In this document: positions 41,661 to 50,966 of the stretch, piece by piece
How the letters are laid out: each line of letters opens with the position of its first letter
Numbering within the stretch: the stretch's first letter is position 1
From: Rhodothermales bacterium
GTDB taxonomy: Bacteria; Bacteroidota; Rhodothermia; Rhodothermales; JANQRZ01
Direction: 5' to 3'
Assembly (NCBI GenBank): GCA_028284265.1
Contig: JANQRZ010000017.1
Location: 118,501-182,500 of the forward strand
Length of the DNA: 64,000 nucleotides
Program-made: the position numbers and the translations under genes
The notes under the pieces: model-generated
What the model saw: only the letters and a program-made list of their open reading frames with translations
The model's database searches: none
Told to the model about the DNA's origin: nothing

Positions 41661-43028
41661 ATGCCCGATATCACGACTGTCAACCCCGCCACGGGCGAGC
41701 CACTCACGACCTACACCTATCACACGGAAGGCGAAACTGACGCCGTTCTTCAGCGCGCGGACGATGCGTTCGAGCGCCACCGGGCCACGACGTTCGACCA
41801 GCGCGCCGGGGCGATGTGTCGCCTCGCTGACCTCCTCGATGAGCAGAAGCAGCAGCTAGGCGAACTGATGACCCGCGAGATGGGCAAGCCCATCGGGCAG
41901 GCCGTTGCTGAAGCGGAGAAGTGCGCACGAGTGTGCCGCTACTATTCCGACCACGCCGAGGCCCAGCTTGCCGACGAGTCAGTCGAGACGGAGGCGGGGA
42001 AGAGCCTGATCGTTTACCAGCCGCTCGGGGCGATTGTGGCCGTGATGCCGTGGAACTTCCCGTTCTGGCAGGTCTTTCGCTTTGCCGCGCCGAACGTGAT
42101 GGCGGGCAATGTGGGCATTCTGAAGCACGCTGCGAACGTGCAGGGCTGCGCCGAGGCGATGGTCGAGCTATTCCAAAAAGCCGGATTCGACGAGGGCATT
42201 TTCCAGAACCTCCGCGTTCCGCACGACCGGTTCGAGGATGTAATCGCAGACCGCCGGGTGCGCGGCGTCACGCTGACAGGTAGCGTGGCGGCGGGCCGAG
42301 CCATCGCTTCCCTCGCTGGGCAGCACCTCAAGCCGACGGTTCTCGAACTCGGCGGTTCGGACCCGTTCATCGTGCTCGCCGATGCCGACCTTAACCGAGC
42401 CGTTGAGGTCGGGGTGAAGGGTCGGGTGCAGAACAACGGGCAAAGCTGCATCGCGGCCAAGCGGTTCATTCTGGAAGCACCCATCGCCGAGGCATTCACC
42501 GAGCGATTCGTCGTGGCGATGGCGGCGCTTACCGTCGGCGATCCGATGGATGAGGGTACCGACATTGGCCCACTCGCCCGCGAAGATCTCCGCGACGAGG
42601 TCCACGACCAAGTCGCACGCGCCATCGCAGACGGAGCGGAGGTGCTCACTGGCGGTCCGATCCTCGACCGTGACGGGTTTTACTATGCGCCGACCGTCCT
42701 CGGCAATGTGCAGCGTGGCACCGTCGCCTTCGAGGAAGAAATCTTCGGCCCTGTCGCCTCCCTCATCGTTGCCGACAACGCGGACGAGGCCGTGGACCTC
42801 GCGAACGACACCAGCTTTGGCCTCGGCGGAGCGGTCTTCACCGAGGACGCGGCGAAAGGCGAAGCCATCGCACGGCGGCTCGACTGTGGGTGTGCCTTCG
42901 TCAACGAAATGGTCAAGAGTCACCCGCACCTACCTTTCGGCGGCGTCAAGGACAGCGGCTATGGACGCGAGTTGTCCGCCCTCGGCATCCGTGAGTTCAT
43001 GAACGCAAAGACGCTGTGGGTTGATTGA
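41661..43028 (+). CDS. NAD(P)-dependent aldehyde dehydrogenase, succinate-semialdehyde dehydrogenase-like
   Basis: A 455-residue ALDH. The catalytic Cys263 is in NNGQSCIAAKRF, the general base Glu229 in LELGGSDPF, and the NAD fold has AVMPWNFPFWQVFRFAAP and a TGSVAAGRAI turn. The length, lacking an N-terminal extension, and the AKRFI context match the Sad/GabD-like group that oxidises succinate semialdehyde; other small aldehydes cannot be excluded. It starts 84 bases after the divergent rnc start and is followed by a small membrane protein. Confidence 0.85.
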   Translation: MPDITTVNPATGEPLTTYTYHTEGETDAVLQRADDAFERHRATTFDQRAGAMCRLADLLDEQKQQLGELMTREMGKPIGQAVAEAEKCARVCRYYSDHAEAQLADESVETEAGKSLIVYQPLGAIVAVMPWNFPFWQVFRFAAPNVMAGNVGILKHAANVQGCAEAMVELFQKAGFDEGIFQNLRVPHDRFEDVIADRRVRGVTLTGSVAAGRAIASLAGQHLKPTVLELGGSDPFIVLADADLNRAVEVGVKGRVQNNGQSCIAAKRFILEAPIAEAFTERFVVAMAALTVGDPMDEGTDIGPLAREDLRDEVHDQVARAIADGAEVLTGGPILDRDGFYYAPTVLGNVQRGTVAFEEEIFGPVASLIVADNADEAVDLANDTSFGLGGAVFTEDAAKGEAIARRLDCGCAFVNEMVKSHPHLPFGGVKDSGYGRELSALGIREFMNAKTLWVD

Positions 43029-43076
43029 TGAGTAGTAGCTTATGGCACATTTCTGACTCTTGACCCCCAAATCGGC

Positions 43077-43373
43077 ATGAATCCTTTTACTGTCGCCATC
43101 GTCGCGATCATCGCATGGGCCATCGTTCAGATGTCGCGCAACAAATCCAAAGGGGGACCCAACTGGGCTGAACTCGACGCCCTAAAGAAGCGGCTCGATG
43201 CGTCCGAGGCCGAGCGCGAGCGCCTTAACCAGCGCGTCCAGAACCTCGAAGCGATTGCTACGGCCGAGTCGCTGGAACTCGGAGCAGGTGAGCCAAGGCT
43301 GGAACTGCCGAATGAAGTAGAGGAAACGCCGGAGGAGGAAACGGCTCGTCTCGCCCGCCGGGCTCGCTCGTGA
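43077..43373 (+). CDS. Small membrane-anchored coiled-coil protein
   Basis: A 98-residue protein with one N-terminal helix (about 5-18) and a long heptad-rich segment (ELDALKKRLDASEAERERLNQRVQNLEAI, about residues 32-60) followed by an acidic tail. It resembles small phage-shock-protein-like or cell-envelope coiled coils, but no family is certain. It stands alone between the aldehyde dehydrogenase and the beta-CASP gene. Confidence 0.65.
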   Translation: MNPFTVAIVAIIAWAIVQMSRNKSKGGPNWAELDALKKRLDASEAERERLNQRVQNLEAIATAESLELGAGEPRLELPNEVEETPEEETARLARRARS

Positions 43374-43447
43374 GGCGAGGCCATGCGCCCTTTTAGGCCG
43401 GGGCGTGTAGATTGGCAGCGCCTTTTGACCAACCGACCCTCGACTCG

Positions 43448-44845
43448 ATGAAGCTCACCTTTTGGGGCGCTGCCCGCACCGTCACCGGCTCCATGCACCT
43501 CGTAGAACTGGAGAGCGGGCACAAGCTCCTCCTCGACTGCGGCCTGTTCCAAGGTCGCCGCGAAGAGGCGAAGCAGATCAACGGCACCTTCCCCGCCGAG
43601 GCCTCGGAGATCGACGCCGTGCTGCTCTCGCACGCACACATCGACCACTCGGGGATGCTGCCGGGCCTCTACCGCGCCGGATTTCGGGGGCGCGTCTACG
43701 CCACGCACGCGACCTACGACCTCTGTGCGCTCATGCTCCTCGACAGCGCGCATATTCAGGAGAAGGACGCCTACTTCTTCAACAAGAACATCCGCAAGAA
43801 GAACGAACCCAAGGTCACGCCGCTCTACACGAAAGACGACGCGGAAGGCATGCTGAACCTGTTTGTCGGCGTGGGCTATCGGCAGCCGTTCCACCCGGTC
43901 GAGGGGTGCGAGGTGGAGTACCGCGACGCCGGGCACATCCTCGGCTCGGCGACGATGACGCTGACGGTGACCGAGGGGGGCATGGAAAAACGCCTCGGCT
44001 TTACGGGCGATCTCGGCAATCCCGGTCGGCCCATCCTCCGCGATCCGCAGCCGATGCTGCCATGCGACTGGCTCATCACAGAATCAACCTACGGCGGCAA
44101 GGTCCACGAACCGGCGGACAAGGCAAAAGAGGCCCTCGCCGACGTAGTCAGCCGAACCGCCGGGCGTGGCGGCAAGGTCATCATCCCCGCCTTCGCGGTG
44201 GGGCGGACGCAGGAGTTGGTCTACGCCCTCGATCAACTCTGGAACGAGGAGCGCATCCCACATATTCCGGTCTTCGTCGACAGCCCGCTCGCGGTCAACG
44301 TCACCGGTGTCTTCCAGACTCACCCGGAGTGCTACGACCGCGAGCTACTCGACTACCTCATGACCGACGACGATCCGTTCGGCTTCGAGCGGCTGGAGTA
44401 CGTCCGCAAGGCCGAACGCTCGAAGCAACTCAACGGGATGCGCGTCCCGATGGTGATTATCTCAGCGAGCGGTATGGCCGAGCACGGGCGTATCCTCCAT
44501 CACCTCCGCAACAACGTCGAGGACCCCAAGAGCACCGTGATGATTGTCGGCTATCAGGCCGAGCACACGCTCGGCAAGCGAATCGTCGAGCGGCGGCAGG
44601 AGGTCAAAATCTTCGGTCAGCCGCACCGGCTGAAGGCGGAGGTAGCGGTGATGAACTACTTCTCCGCCCACGCCGACGAACCCGGCCTCGTCGGCTTCAT
44701 CGGTGACCTCGACCAAGACCGCCTCCAGACCACCTTCCTCGTTCACGGCGATATCGAACGGCAGCAGAAGCTCGAAGCCGCCTTGAACGACGCCGGGATC
44801 ACCGACGTGGCGATCCCGACGCGAGGCGAAACGGTGGAGCTATAG
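43448..44845 (+). CDS. Metallo-beta-lactamase/beta-CASP RNA nuclease-like protein
   Basis: A 465-residue MBL-fold protein with an inserted beta-CASP domain and an RNA-specificity motif. Metal ligands include HAHIDH at about 62-67 and DAGHILGSA near 160. The beta-CASP part includes ISASGMAEHGRILHHL near 340 and SAHADEPGLVGFI near 400. Members cut RNA, though some bacterial ones have other or unknown substrates. The start at 43448 was chosen over one 36 bases upstream because MKLTFWGAARTVTGS is the family start. It converges with the TonB receptor, ending two bases from it. Confidence 0.92.
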   Translation: MKLTFWGAARTVTGSMHLVELESGHKLLLDCGLFQGRREEAKQINGTFPAEASEIDAVLLSHAHIDHSGMLPGLYRAGFRGRVYATHATYDLCALMLLDSAHIQEKDAYFFNKNIRKKNEPKVTPLYTKDDAEGMLNLFVGVGYRQPFHPVEGCEVEYRDAGHILGSATMTLTVTEGGMEKRLGFTGDLGNPGRPILRDPQPMLPCDWLITESTYGGKVHEPADKAKEALADVVSRTAGRGGKVIIPAFAVGRTQELVYALDQLWNEERIPHIPVFVDSPLAVNVTGVFQTHPECYDRELLDYLMTDDDPFGFERLEYVRKAERSKQLNGMRVPMVIISASGMAEHGRILHHLRNNVEDPKSTVMIVGYQAEHTLGKRIVERRQEVKIFGQPHRLKAEVAVMNYFSAHADEPGLVGFIGDLDQDRLQTTFLVHGDIERQQKLEAALNDAGITDVAIPTRGETVEL

Positions 44846-44846
44846 C

Positions 44847-47351
44847 CTAGAGGCTCGTTCGCACGCCGAGGAGGAAGGTCTGCGGGAGGCCGGGACGGAG
44901 ACCCGCCGGGCGCCGGGCAGCCACGTAGACCTCGTCGAACACGTTGCGGACACTGGCGAAGACCGTCGCGCCGCGCCCGACGAATACATCAGCGGCGATG
45001 TCGAAGACGAGGTGTGACTCGATCTCCCGGTTCTCAGGGATTGCCCCCTGCCCGGCCTCTGTTCGCATCGGGCCGACGTAGAACGCGCGCGTCTCGATGC
45101 TGTACCGGCTCCACTCTGCGCCGAGCGTGGCAGTCGCCTGATGGCGGGCCACGTAGGGTAGCTCATCGCCGACGGCAACGGTGCCCCACGGGCCGAACTC
45201 GCTCTCGAAAGCGTTGCGGAATTCGGCGTCGGTGTAGGTATAGGCGAGGCGAGCCGGAAGCTTGAGGCTGCCGAGGTCGAGCACGCGGGCGAGGTCGACG
45301 CTGGTGGCCAGTTCGAGGCCGAGGACGCGGGCCTCGCCGCCGTTGAAGAGGTCGGTCGAGCCGCCACCGCCTGCGGCCGCGAGGTCGGAGCCGAGGAGGT
45401 TCTGGTAGCTGTTCAGGAACGCCGCGGTCTGCACGCTCAGGGTCGGCGTGTCATAGCGTCCACCGACTTCGACATTCACGCTCTGCTCTGGCTCGACACC
45501 CTCCTTCGAGTTCGGCGGAGCGAATCCCCGGTGGACGCCACCGAAGGCGATGAGTGTGGGCGTGATTTCATAGCTCACCCCGAGGCCAGGGATAACGGCA
45601 GTGACGGTGTTATCGCGTTCGCTGAGGTCCGCTCCGGTCCGCTCCGGGTCGGTCTTGCCAAAGTCATCGCGGGAGAGCGTGACGTGCTCGACGCGGACGC
45701 CGGGCGTGAGGGTGAGTCGCCCGATGCCGAGGTCGGCTTGGGTGAACGCGGCGAAGGCTTCGGCCTGCTCGATCCGGTTCGACTCCGTGCCCGGCGTGCC
45801 TGCTTCGGTGAGTGTCATCACACCCTCGTTGATGGCGTAGCCGTCGACCCACTGGAAGCGGTCCATCTCATCGCGGTGCCACCGAAGCCCGGCCTCGACT
45901 TCTGCCTCCATCGGCCCGGCATCGAACGAGAACCCGGCAATCGACTGAACGCCATAGCTGAGGTACTCGCGGTTGTTGGCCTTCACGTAGAGCCGACCGG
46001 CGTCGAGGCGATCTTCTCCTTCGAGGTTGCCGCGGAGCACGGCGAACTCATCGGCAAAGGCGTCGGGCCGGTCGAGGATGGAGGAGATCGAGACGATGGC
46101 ATCGGTCAAAGCGCCCTCATCCTCATCGTCGACAAGGCCGTCGCGGACCTTGTCGAGCTTGTACCAGTTGCGGGCGAAGGTATTCCGGTAGGCGGTCGTC
46201 GTCACGTCGAAGCGCGGGGAGAACACGGCTACGTGGCGAAGCTGGACTTGGCTGTGTTCGGCGTCCATCTCATCGACCTGGCTTCCGGCGTAGCGAAGGA
46301 ACGGCGTCGCGGCGAAGTCCTGCTCGGTCAGGCCGAGGTAGGTCTCGTTGGAGATCTCGTCGGTGTAGGAGAGCTTGAGGGTCAGGCTCTGGTAGACCGG
46401 AGCGCTCGGGTTAGTGTTGACGCGGAGCTTGGCGAGGTAGTCCTGCTTGTCGAAGCCCGTGTCAGCATCCTCGAATCCAGCGAGTCGCTTGAAGCCGGAC
46501 ACGTTGGCCTGATAGGTTTCGACTACGACGCCGACATTACGCCATGCCTGTCCGGCCCAGAGGTGGAGGTTGCGTGCCTCGTCCTGTCCGACAAAGCCCT
46601 CGAAATACGCCGATGCCTCGGTAGGGATGGGGCGGGAGAGGAGGTTCAGCGCGCCACCGGTCGTGTAGGGGCCGTACTTGATCTGGCTCGCACCTTTGCG
46701 AACCTCGACGCCGTCCATCCGGCCCAGCGTCGGGAAGTAGTAGGCGGCGGGTGCCGCGTAGGGAGCCGGGGCGATCAGCACGCCATCTTCCATCACCGTG
46801 ATCTTCTCCGAGCGCTCGCTGCCCGTCCCGCGCAGACCGATGTTGGGGCGGAGGCCATAGCCATCTTCCTCCTGCACGTTCACGCCGGGGACCGTCCGAA
46901 GCGCTCGCAGCACGTCATTATCGGCGAAGGTCTGCAGCTCCTCGGGACCGAGGTAGTGCGCCGATCCGGGAAGGTCGCGGATGCCGCCGGGGCCGCCCGT
47001 CAGACTCTCGCGCGCCGTGACGACGACCTCCCCGATGTCTAAAGGCTGCTCGGCGAGGGTGAAGTCGAGCACCGTCGTTTGGCCTGCCGACAGCGCTACA
47101 CGCTGCCGCTCGGTCCGGTACCCGACTGCCGAAGCGACGAAGGTATACGTGCCCGGAGCGAGGTCGCCGATCTCGTAGCGCCCGTCTGCATCGGTGGCCG
47201 CGCCGAGCGCCGTGGACTCGACGGTCACGTTGACACCGGGCAGCGCCTCGCCGGTTGCGGTATCCGTGATGGTGCCCGTGACAGAGGCAGGCTGCGCAAA
47301 AGCAGCGAAGGGCACAAGGAGCAGAGCGAGGGCGAGGCGAATGGAGCGCAT
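44847..47351 (-). CDS. TonB-dependent outer-membrane receptor, FecA-like
   Basis: An 834-residue outer-membrane receptor. After a signal (ending at AFAQ near residue 20) is a carboxypeptidase-regulatory-like beta domain (about 22-105, SVTGTITDTATGEALPGV), then a plug domain with GEVVVTARE as the TonB box-like segment and RTVPGVNVQEEDGYGLRPNIGLRGTGSERSEKITVMEDGV, and a 22-stranded barrel ending in Phe-Leu-Leu-Gly-Val-Arg-Thr-Ser-Leu. The plug and NIGLRGTGSERS region resembles Fe(III)-dicitrate/siderophore receptors (FecA), so iron-chelate uptake is likely. It diverges from the B12-riboswitch operon. Confidence 0.88.
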   Translation of the reverse strand: MRSIRLALALLLVPFAAFAQPASVTGTITDTATGEALPGVNVTVESTALGAATDADGRYEIGDLAPGTYTFVASAVGYRTERQRVALSAGQTTVLDFTLAEQPLDIGEVVVTARESLTGGPGGIRDLPGSAHYLGPEELQTFADNDVLRALRTVPGVNVQEEDGYGLRPNIGLRGTGSERSEKITVMEDGVLIAPAPYAAPAAYYFPTLGRMDGVEVRKGASQIKYGPYTTGGALNLLSRPIPTEASAYFEGFVGQDEARNLHLWAGQAWRNVGVVVETYQANVSGFKRLAGFEDADTGFDKQDYLAKLRVNTNPSAPVYQSLTLKLSYTDEISNETYLGLTEQDFAATPFLRYAGSQVDEMDAEHSQVQLRHVAVFSPRFDVTTTAYRNTFARNWYKLDKVRDGLVDDEDEGALTDAIVSISSILDRPDAFADEFAVLRGNLEGEDRLDAGRLYVKANNREYLSYGVQSIAGFSFDAGPMEAEVEAGLRWHRDEMDRFQWVDGYAINEGVMTLTEAGTPGTESNRIEQAEAFAAFTQADLGIGRLTLTPGVRVEHVTLSRDDFGKTDPERTGADLSERDNTVTAVIPGLGVSYEITPTLIAFGGVHRGFAPPNSKEGVEPEQSVNVEVGGRYDTPTLSVQTAAFLNSYQNLLGSDLAAAGGGGSTDLFNGGEARVLGLELATSVDLARVLDLGSLKLPARLAYTYTDAEFRNAFESEFGPWGTVAVGDELPYVARHQATATLGAEWSRYSIETRAFYVGPMRTEAGQGAIPENREIESHLVFDIAADVFVGRGATVFASVRNVFDEVYVAARRPAGLRPGLPQTFLLGVRTSL

Positions 47352-47504
47352 GGCGGCGTGGAGCAGAGAGGGTGAATGGACAGTGAGCAAGGTATGGCTT
47401 ATGTAGATTGAGTCCAGATAAGAATAGAAAGTTCATCGTTGCTTAACTGGAGACGCGGCGGCGGGCGAAGTGAGGTTCTCCTCTTGACCTTCGCTGAGAT
47501 CGAG

Positions 47505-47536
47505 TTGGTAGTGAGCCTCTCGCCACCCTATCTTTG
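47505..47536 (+). promoter_or_regulatory. Bacteroidota-type promoter of the B12 operon
   Basis: TTGG at 47505-47508 and TATCTTTG at 47529-47536 are 20 bases apart, matching the Bacteroidota -33 TTTG / -7 TAnnTTTG arrangement; the -7 element is an exact match. The predicted start lies just before the first riboswitch stem at about 47557, which supports the assignment. Confidence 0.55.
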
Positions 47537-47556
47537 GTTTTGTTCTTTCCCACACG

Positions 47557-47874
47557 CCTCAGGTCCCCGCGACGGTCTGCCGACCCGGTCGGGGTGAAAA
47601 GGGAATCCGAAGAGAATGACTGATTGACCGAATGAGTGATTGGGTGATTGCACAGCCCCAATCGCTCAATCAGCGAATCACCCAATCAGCCAGTCTTCAA
47701 ACGGAGCTGTACCCGCAACTGTAGGCGGCGCGCCGATGGCAATGACGTACCGATCCACTGCCGGAGCTGATGCTCTAGCGGGAAGGACCGGGAACCGAGC
47801 CGAAGGAACAATAGCGCCGCGAGCCAGGAGACCTGCCCGAGCGCGTACTCACCAACGACCTCCGGGACTAGAGG
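47557..47874 (+). promoter_or_regulatory. Cobalamin (B12) riboswitch
   Basis: The aptamer landmarks occur in order: a closing stem CCTC..TCCC / GGGA..GAGG at 47557 and 47864-47874; GGGTGAAAAGGGAAT at about 47592-47606; AGCTGTACCCGCAACTGTA at 47705-47723; and the B12 box GAGCCAGGAGACCTGCC at 47821-47837, identical to the consensus. It binds adenosylcobalamin or a related corrinoid and, through the terminator hairpin just before the start codon, switches the downstream uptake genes off when B12 is plentiful. Between the first two landmarks a long hairpin of TGATTGGGTGATTG-type repeats (about 47617-47695) is inserted. Confidence 0.93.
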
Positions 47875-47934
47875 ATCACGGTGCCTGCGCATCCGCCCAT
47901 GGGATGCGCCCGACCGTGCGCGGTCGGCTCGGCG

Positions 47935-47966
47935 ACCCGGTCCTCGTGTTGAGGTTCGGGTTTTTT
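47935..47966 (+). terminator. Riboswitch expression-platform terminator
   Basis: ACCCG and CCTC pair with GAGG and CGGGT around GTGTT, followed by TTTTTT at about 47961-47966. It ends one base before the GTG start of the btuB-like gene, so ligand-controlled termination would block the operon. An upstream hairpin CCGACC / GGTCGG (about 47910-47928) may be the competing element. Confidence 0.75.
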
Positions 47967-47967
47967 C

Positions 47968-49884
47968 GTGCACCGTCTCCATCTACTTCTGATCGTCTGC
48001 CTCGCTGGGCCTGTCGCTGCACAGGTCGCCTCGCCGGACACGACGCTGCCTGCCGTGAGCGTAGTCGCCACGCGGACGGCTTCGGAAACAGCGAAGGCTC
48101 CGGCGCGGGTGACGATCCTCGACGCGGAGGACATTGCCGCATCCAGCTCTGCCTCGGTGGCCGACCTGCTGGAGGCACGCTCGACAACCTTTGTCCGATG
48201 CTATGGGCCGGGGGGGCTTGCCAGTCTCTCACTGCGCGGCACCGGGGCGTCTCAGACGCTCGTCCTCCTTGACGGGCACCGCATCGCCGATCCGCAACTC
48301 GGGCAACTCGACCTGAGCCTGTTGCCAACGGTGTTGCTGGACCGAATCGAGATGCTGCACGGTGCAGGGTCAGCGCTCCACGGGACCGATGGCATCGGTG
48401 GCGTCGTGAACTTGGGTACGGCGCGACCGACCGACCGCCGGGTCGAGGTTACGAGCACGGCGGGGGCTTGGGGCGAACGGTCGGTCAGCGGCCTCGCAGT
48501 AGGTGGGCAGGGTAGGGTGTCCGGCATCGTTGCTGCCGAGACGCGGACAGCCGAGGGTGACTTCCCGTACTTCGATCCGAACGAGGGGTTGGACGGGCAG
48601 ATGGTGCGCCGCACCGGAGCCGACCAGTCAGTGCAGAGTCTGTATGCACGCGGCGAGGTCATCTCGGGCGCGACGAAAGCGCAACTCGCGGCGTGGCTCG
48701 GGTCTGCCGAGCGCGGCCTGCCGGGGAGTGTGGGCCGTAGTCCGAACGGCGAGCGCCAAGAGGACCGACACGTGCGCGTCTGGGGCGGTGTGAACTCGCG
48801 CCTCGGTTCGATCTCGGTTCGCGCAGGCGGCCTCGTGCAGCGTGCTTCGCTTCGCTACCAGAATCCATCGCTCGACCTCGACGACACAGGACGGACGACC
48901 TTGGTTTCAGGCGAAGTCGAAGCCAGCGGGCTTGTTGGAACCCGCTGGCTCGTCGGGGGCGGTGCGACGGGCGGCATCGGTACGGCATCACATCCGAGTC
49001 TGAGCAACCGGGCCGAGGAGACGCGCCTCGGAGTGTTCGTGCACGCAACCGGCGACTACGGAAAGCTGCTCTTCTATCCCGCGCTCCGCGCTGATGTCTA
49101 TCTCCGAAGCGCCGGAGTCGAGCGGACGATCTCAGCCCTTAGCCCCCGCCTCGGCATGAACGTACAGCCGGTTGCGGGATGGCCACTTCGGCTCAAAGCC
49201 AGCGGTGGGTTCGCCTTCCGCGCCCCGACTTTCAACGATCGCTTCTGGCAGCCGGGTGGCAACCCCGACCTCGACCCGGAGCGAGGTTGGACCGCCGACT
49301 TCGGTGCGCACTGGGGTCAGGATGGCTTCGCAGCCGAAATCACCGCTTTCGCCTCGCGCCTCCGCGATCAGATCGTCTGGCAGCCGACGGTGCAGGGCTA
49401 CTACGCACCGGAAAATCTGAGTCGCACACGCACGCTCGGCGTCGAGGTGTCGGTAGAAAAATCCAGCATCCAGCTTGGGCGCGTCGAGACCGGGAGTGGT
49501 CTCGTCTATGCGCTCACGGATGCCCGCGACCGCTCGCAGTCCGGCTCGTCGAGCTTCGGACAGCAGCTTCGCTACGTCCCGCGTCACGCGCTCAAGCTTT
49601 GGGCTGACGCCGCGCTCGCTCTCGGCCCTGCCACCCGGCTGCGACTCGATGTGGGCGGACGCTTCACCGGGGCGCGTCCTGTGCGCTCTGATGGCAGCCT
49701 CGATCTGCCCGCTGCATTCACGCTCGATGGACAGCTTCGCGTCGAGCACACCTTTACCACCTTCACCGCCGCCCTCGTGTTCGCCATCGAGAACGCCCTC
49801 AACGCCGAGGTCGAGATCGTGCGCGGCTACCCGATGCCGCCGCGCCACCTCCGGTTGCGGCTCCACCTCGCTTTCAAACCCTGA
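47968..49884 (+). CDS. btuB: BtuB-like TonB-dependent cobalamin receptor
   Basis: A 638-residue outer-membrane receptor with a signal (about 1-19), a TonB box-like stretch (TTLPAVSVVATR), a plug (ASSSASVADLLEARSTTF, LRGTGASQTLVLLDGHRIADPQLGQLDLSLLPTVLLDRIEMLHGAGSALHGTDGIGGVVNL) and a barrel ending in RLHLAFKP. It starts with GTG directly after the riboswitch terminator. The length and plug are close to BtuB of other bacteria, and control by a B12 riboswitch makes cobalamin the expected substrate. It ends four bases before the lipoprotein gene. Confidence 0.9.
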   Translation: MHRLHLLLIVCLAGPVAAQVASPDTTLPAVSVVATRTASETAKAPARVTILDAEDIAASSSASVADLLEARSTTFVRCYGPGGLASLSLRGTGASQTLVLLDGHRIADPQLGQLDLSLLPTVLLDRIEMLHGAGSALHGTDGIGGVVNLGTARPTDRRVEVTSTAGAWGERSVSGLAVGGQGRVSGIVAAETRTAEGDFPYFDPNEGLDGQMVRRTGADQSVQSLYARGEVISGATKAQLAAWLGSAERGLPGSVGRSPNGERQEDRHVRVWGGVNSRLGSISVRAGGLVQRASLRYQNPSLDLDDTGRTTLVSGEVEASGLVGTRWLVGGGATGGIGTASHPSLSNRAEETRLGVFVHATGDYGKLLFYPALRADVYLRSAGVERTISALSPRLGMNVQPVAGWPLRLKASGGFAFRAPTFNDRFWQPGGNPDLDPERGWTADFGAHWGQDGFAAEITAFASRLRDQIVWQPTVQGYYAPENLSRTRTLGVEVSVEKSSIQLGRVETGSGLVYALTDARDRSQSGSSSFGQQLRYVPRHALKLWADAALALGPATRLRLDVGGRFTGARPVRSDGSLDLPAAFTLDGQLRVEHTFTTFTAALVFAIENALNAEVEIVRGYPMPPRHLRLRLHLAFKP

Positions 49885-49888
49885 CCTG

Positions 49889-50956
49889 ATGAAACGCCTT
49901 CTTCTGCTGCTCTGCCTCCCGCTCCTCTTCACCGCCTGCGACTCCGACAGCGATCCTGACCCCGTGCCGGTCACCGAAGGTGTGCTCGTCGCCAGCCAAG
50001 GCGCGTTCGGAGCCGACGACGGCGGCCTCGCCGTCTACGCCCCGATGACTGGCATGGCGCAGGAGGTCTACGCCGACCTCTACGTGCAGAGCGTCGCCGT
50101 CCAAGGCGACCGAGTCTATCTCTCCTCGCTCGACCGGGTGGATGTGCTAGCCGCTGAGGGCTTCGCACGGGTTGGGCGCTACAACGATGTGCCGAACCCG
50201 CGCTACTTCACTTTCGAAGGCGGCCGAGCGTTCGTTACGACGCTCTTCGATGAGAGCTTCAGCGATGGCGGCCTCGCGGTGCTTGATCTTGCGAGCGGTG
50301 CCGTTGCCGATACTGTCACGCTCGGTGGCAATCCCGACGGCGTCGCCGTCGTCGGCGACCGGGTCTACGTCGCCAACTTCGACTTCGGTTTTGGTTCCAC
50401 GGTTACCGCGCTCAATGCCGCGACATTGGACGAGATCGAGCGAATCGACGTAGGCTGCGACGGGCCGCGCTTCCTGTTCGTTGATGCCCAGAGCGAGGTC
50501 GTCGTTGTCTGCACCGGGCGGACGACCTTCGACAACGACGGCAACGTGGTCGATCAGACCAACGGTGCCATCGTCGTGCTCAGCGGGACGGACGGGGCCG
50601 AGATTACGCGGGCTGACCTCTCCACGCAGATCGGCACAGCGAGCGTCGGGCAGGATGCATTCTATGCGTCCGAGGTGGAAGAACTGGTCGCGGTCGACAA
50701 TGGCAGCCGGACTCTCTACCGATTCGACACCGCGAGCAATACGCTCGGCACCACCCTTGATCTCGGCGGCGATGCGGTCAACGCGGTCGCCTATGATGCC
50801 GTGGGCGATAAACTCTACGTCGGGCGACTCGACCCGGACAACCCGTTCACCGCCGAGGGTACCGTGACGATCCACGAGCGCGACGGAACGCAGACCGGCA
50901 GCTTCGGCGTGGGCGTTGTCCCGAGCCACATTGCGTTTCTGCGCGGAGCCGAGTAA
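49889..50956 (+). CDS. btuG: BtuG-like surface lipoprotein, seven-bladed beta-propeller
   Basis: A 355-residue lipoprotein: signal then LLFTAC (Cys17), followed by DSDSDPDPV, an acidic run resembling the surface-export signal of Bacteroidota lipoproteins. The mature part is a YncE/DUF5074-type propeller (repeated VAVQGDRVYLSSLDRVDVL, GGNPDGVAVVGDRVYVANF, VNAVAYDAVGDKLYVGRL). In Bacteroides thetaiotaomicron BtuG2 captures cobalamin on the surface for BtuB. Its place in this operon fits the same job. The start at 49889 is used because it gives a clean lipoprotein signal. Confidence 0.85.
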   Translation: MKRLLLLLCLPLLFTACDSDSDPDPVPVTEGVLVASQGAFGADDGGLAVYAPMTGMAQEVYADLYVQSVAVQGDRVYLSSLDRVDVLAAEGFARVGRYNDVPNPRYFTFEGGRAFVTTLFDESFSDGGLAVLDLASGAVADTVTLGGNPDGVAVVGDRVYVANFDFGFGSTVTALNAATLDEIERIDVGCDGPRFLFVDAQSEVVVVCTGRTTFDNDGNVVDQTNGAIVVLSGTDGAEITRADLSTQIGTASVGQDAFYASEVEELVAVDNGSRTLYRFDTASNTLGTTLDLGGDAVNAVAYDAVGDKLYVGRLDPDNPFTAEGTVTIHERDGTQTGSFGVGVVPSHIAFLRGAE

Positions 50957-50966
50957 CGGAGCACCG

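Noticed and set aside
45531..47042. Plus-strand frame opposite the FecA-like receptor
   Set aside because: The minus strand gives a complete TonB receptor; the plus-strand product lacks any domain or signal.
47640..48272. Open frame across the riboswitch and the start of btuB
   Set aside because: It crosses the conserved B12 aptamer and the terminator and is out of frame with btuB. The RNA element explains the conservation better.
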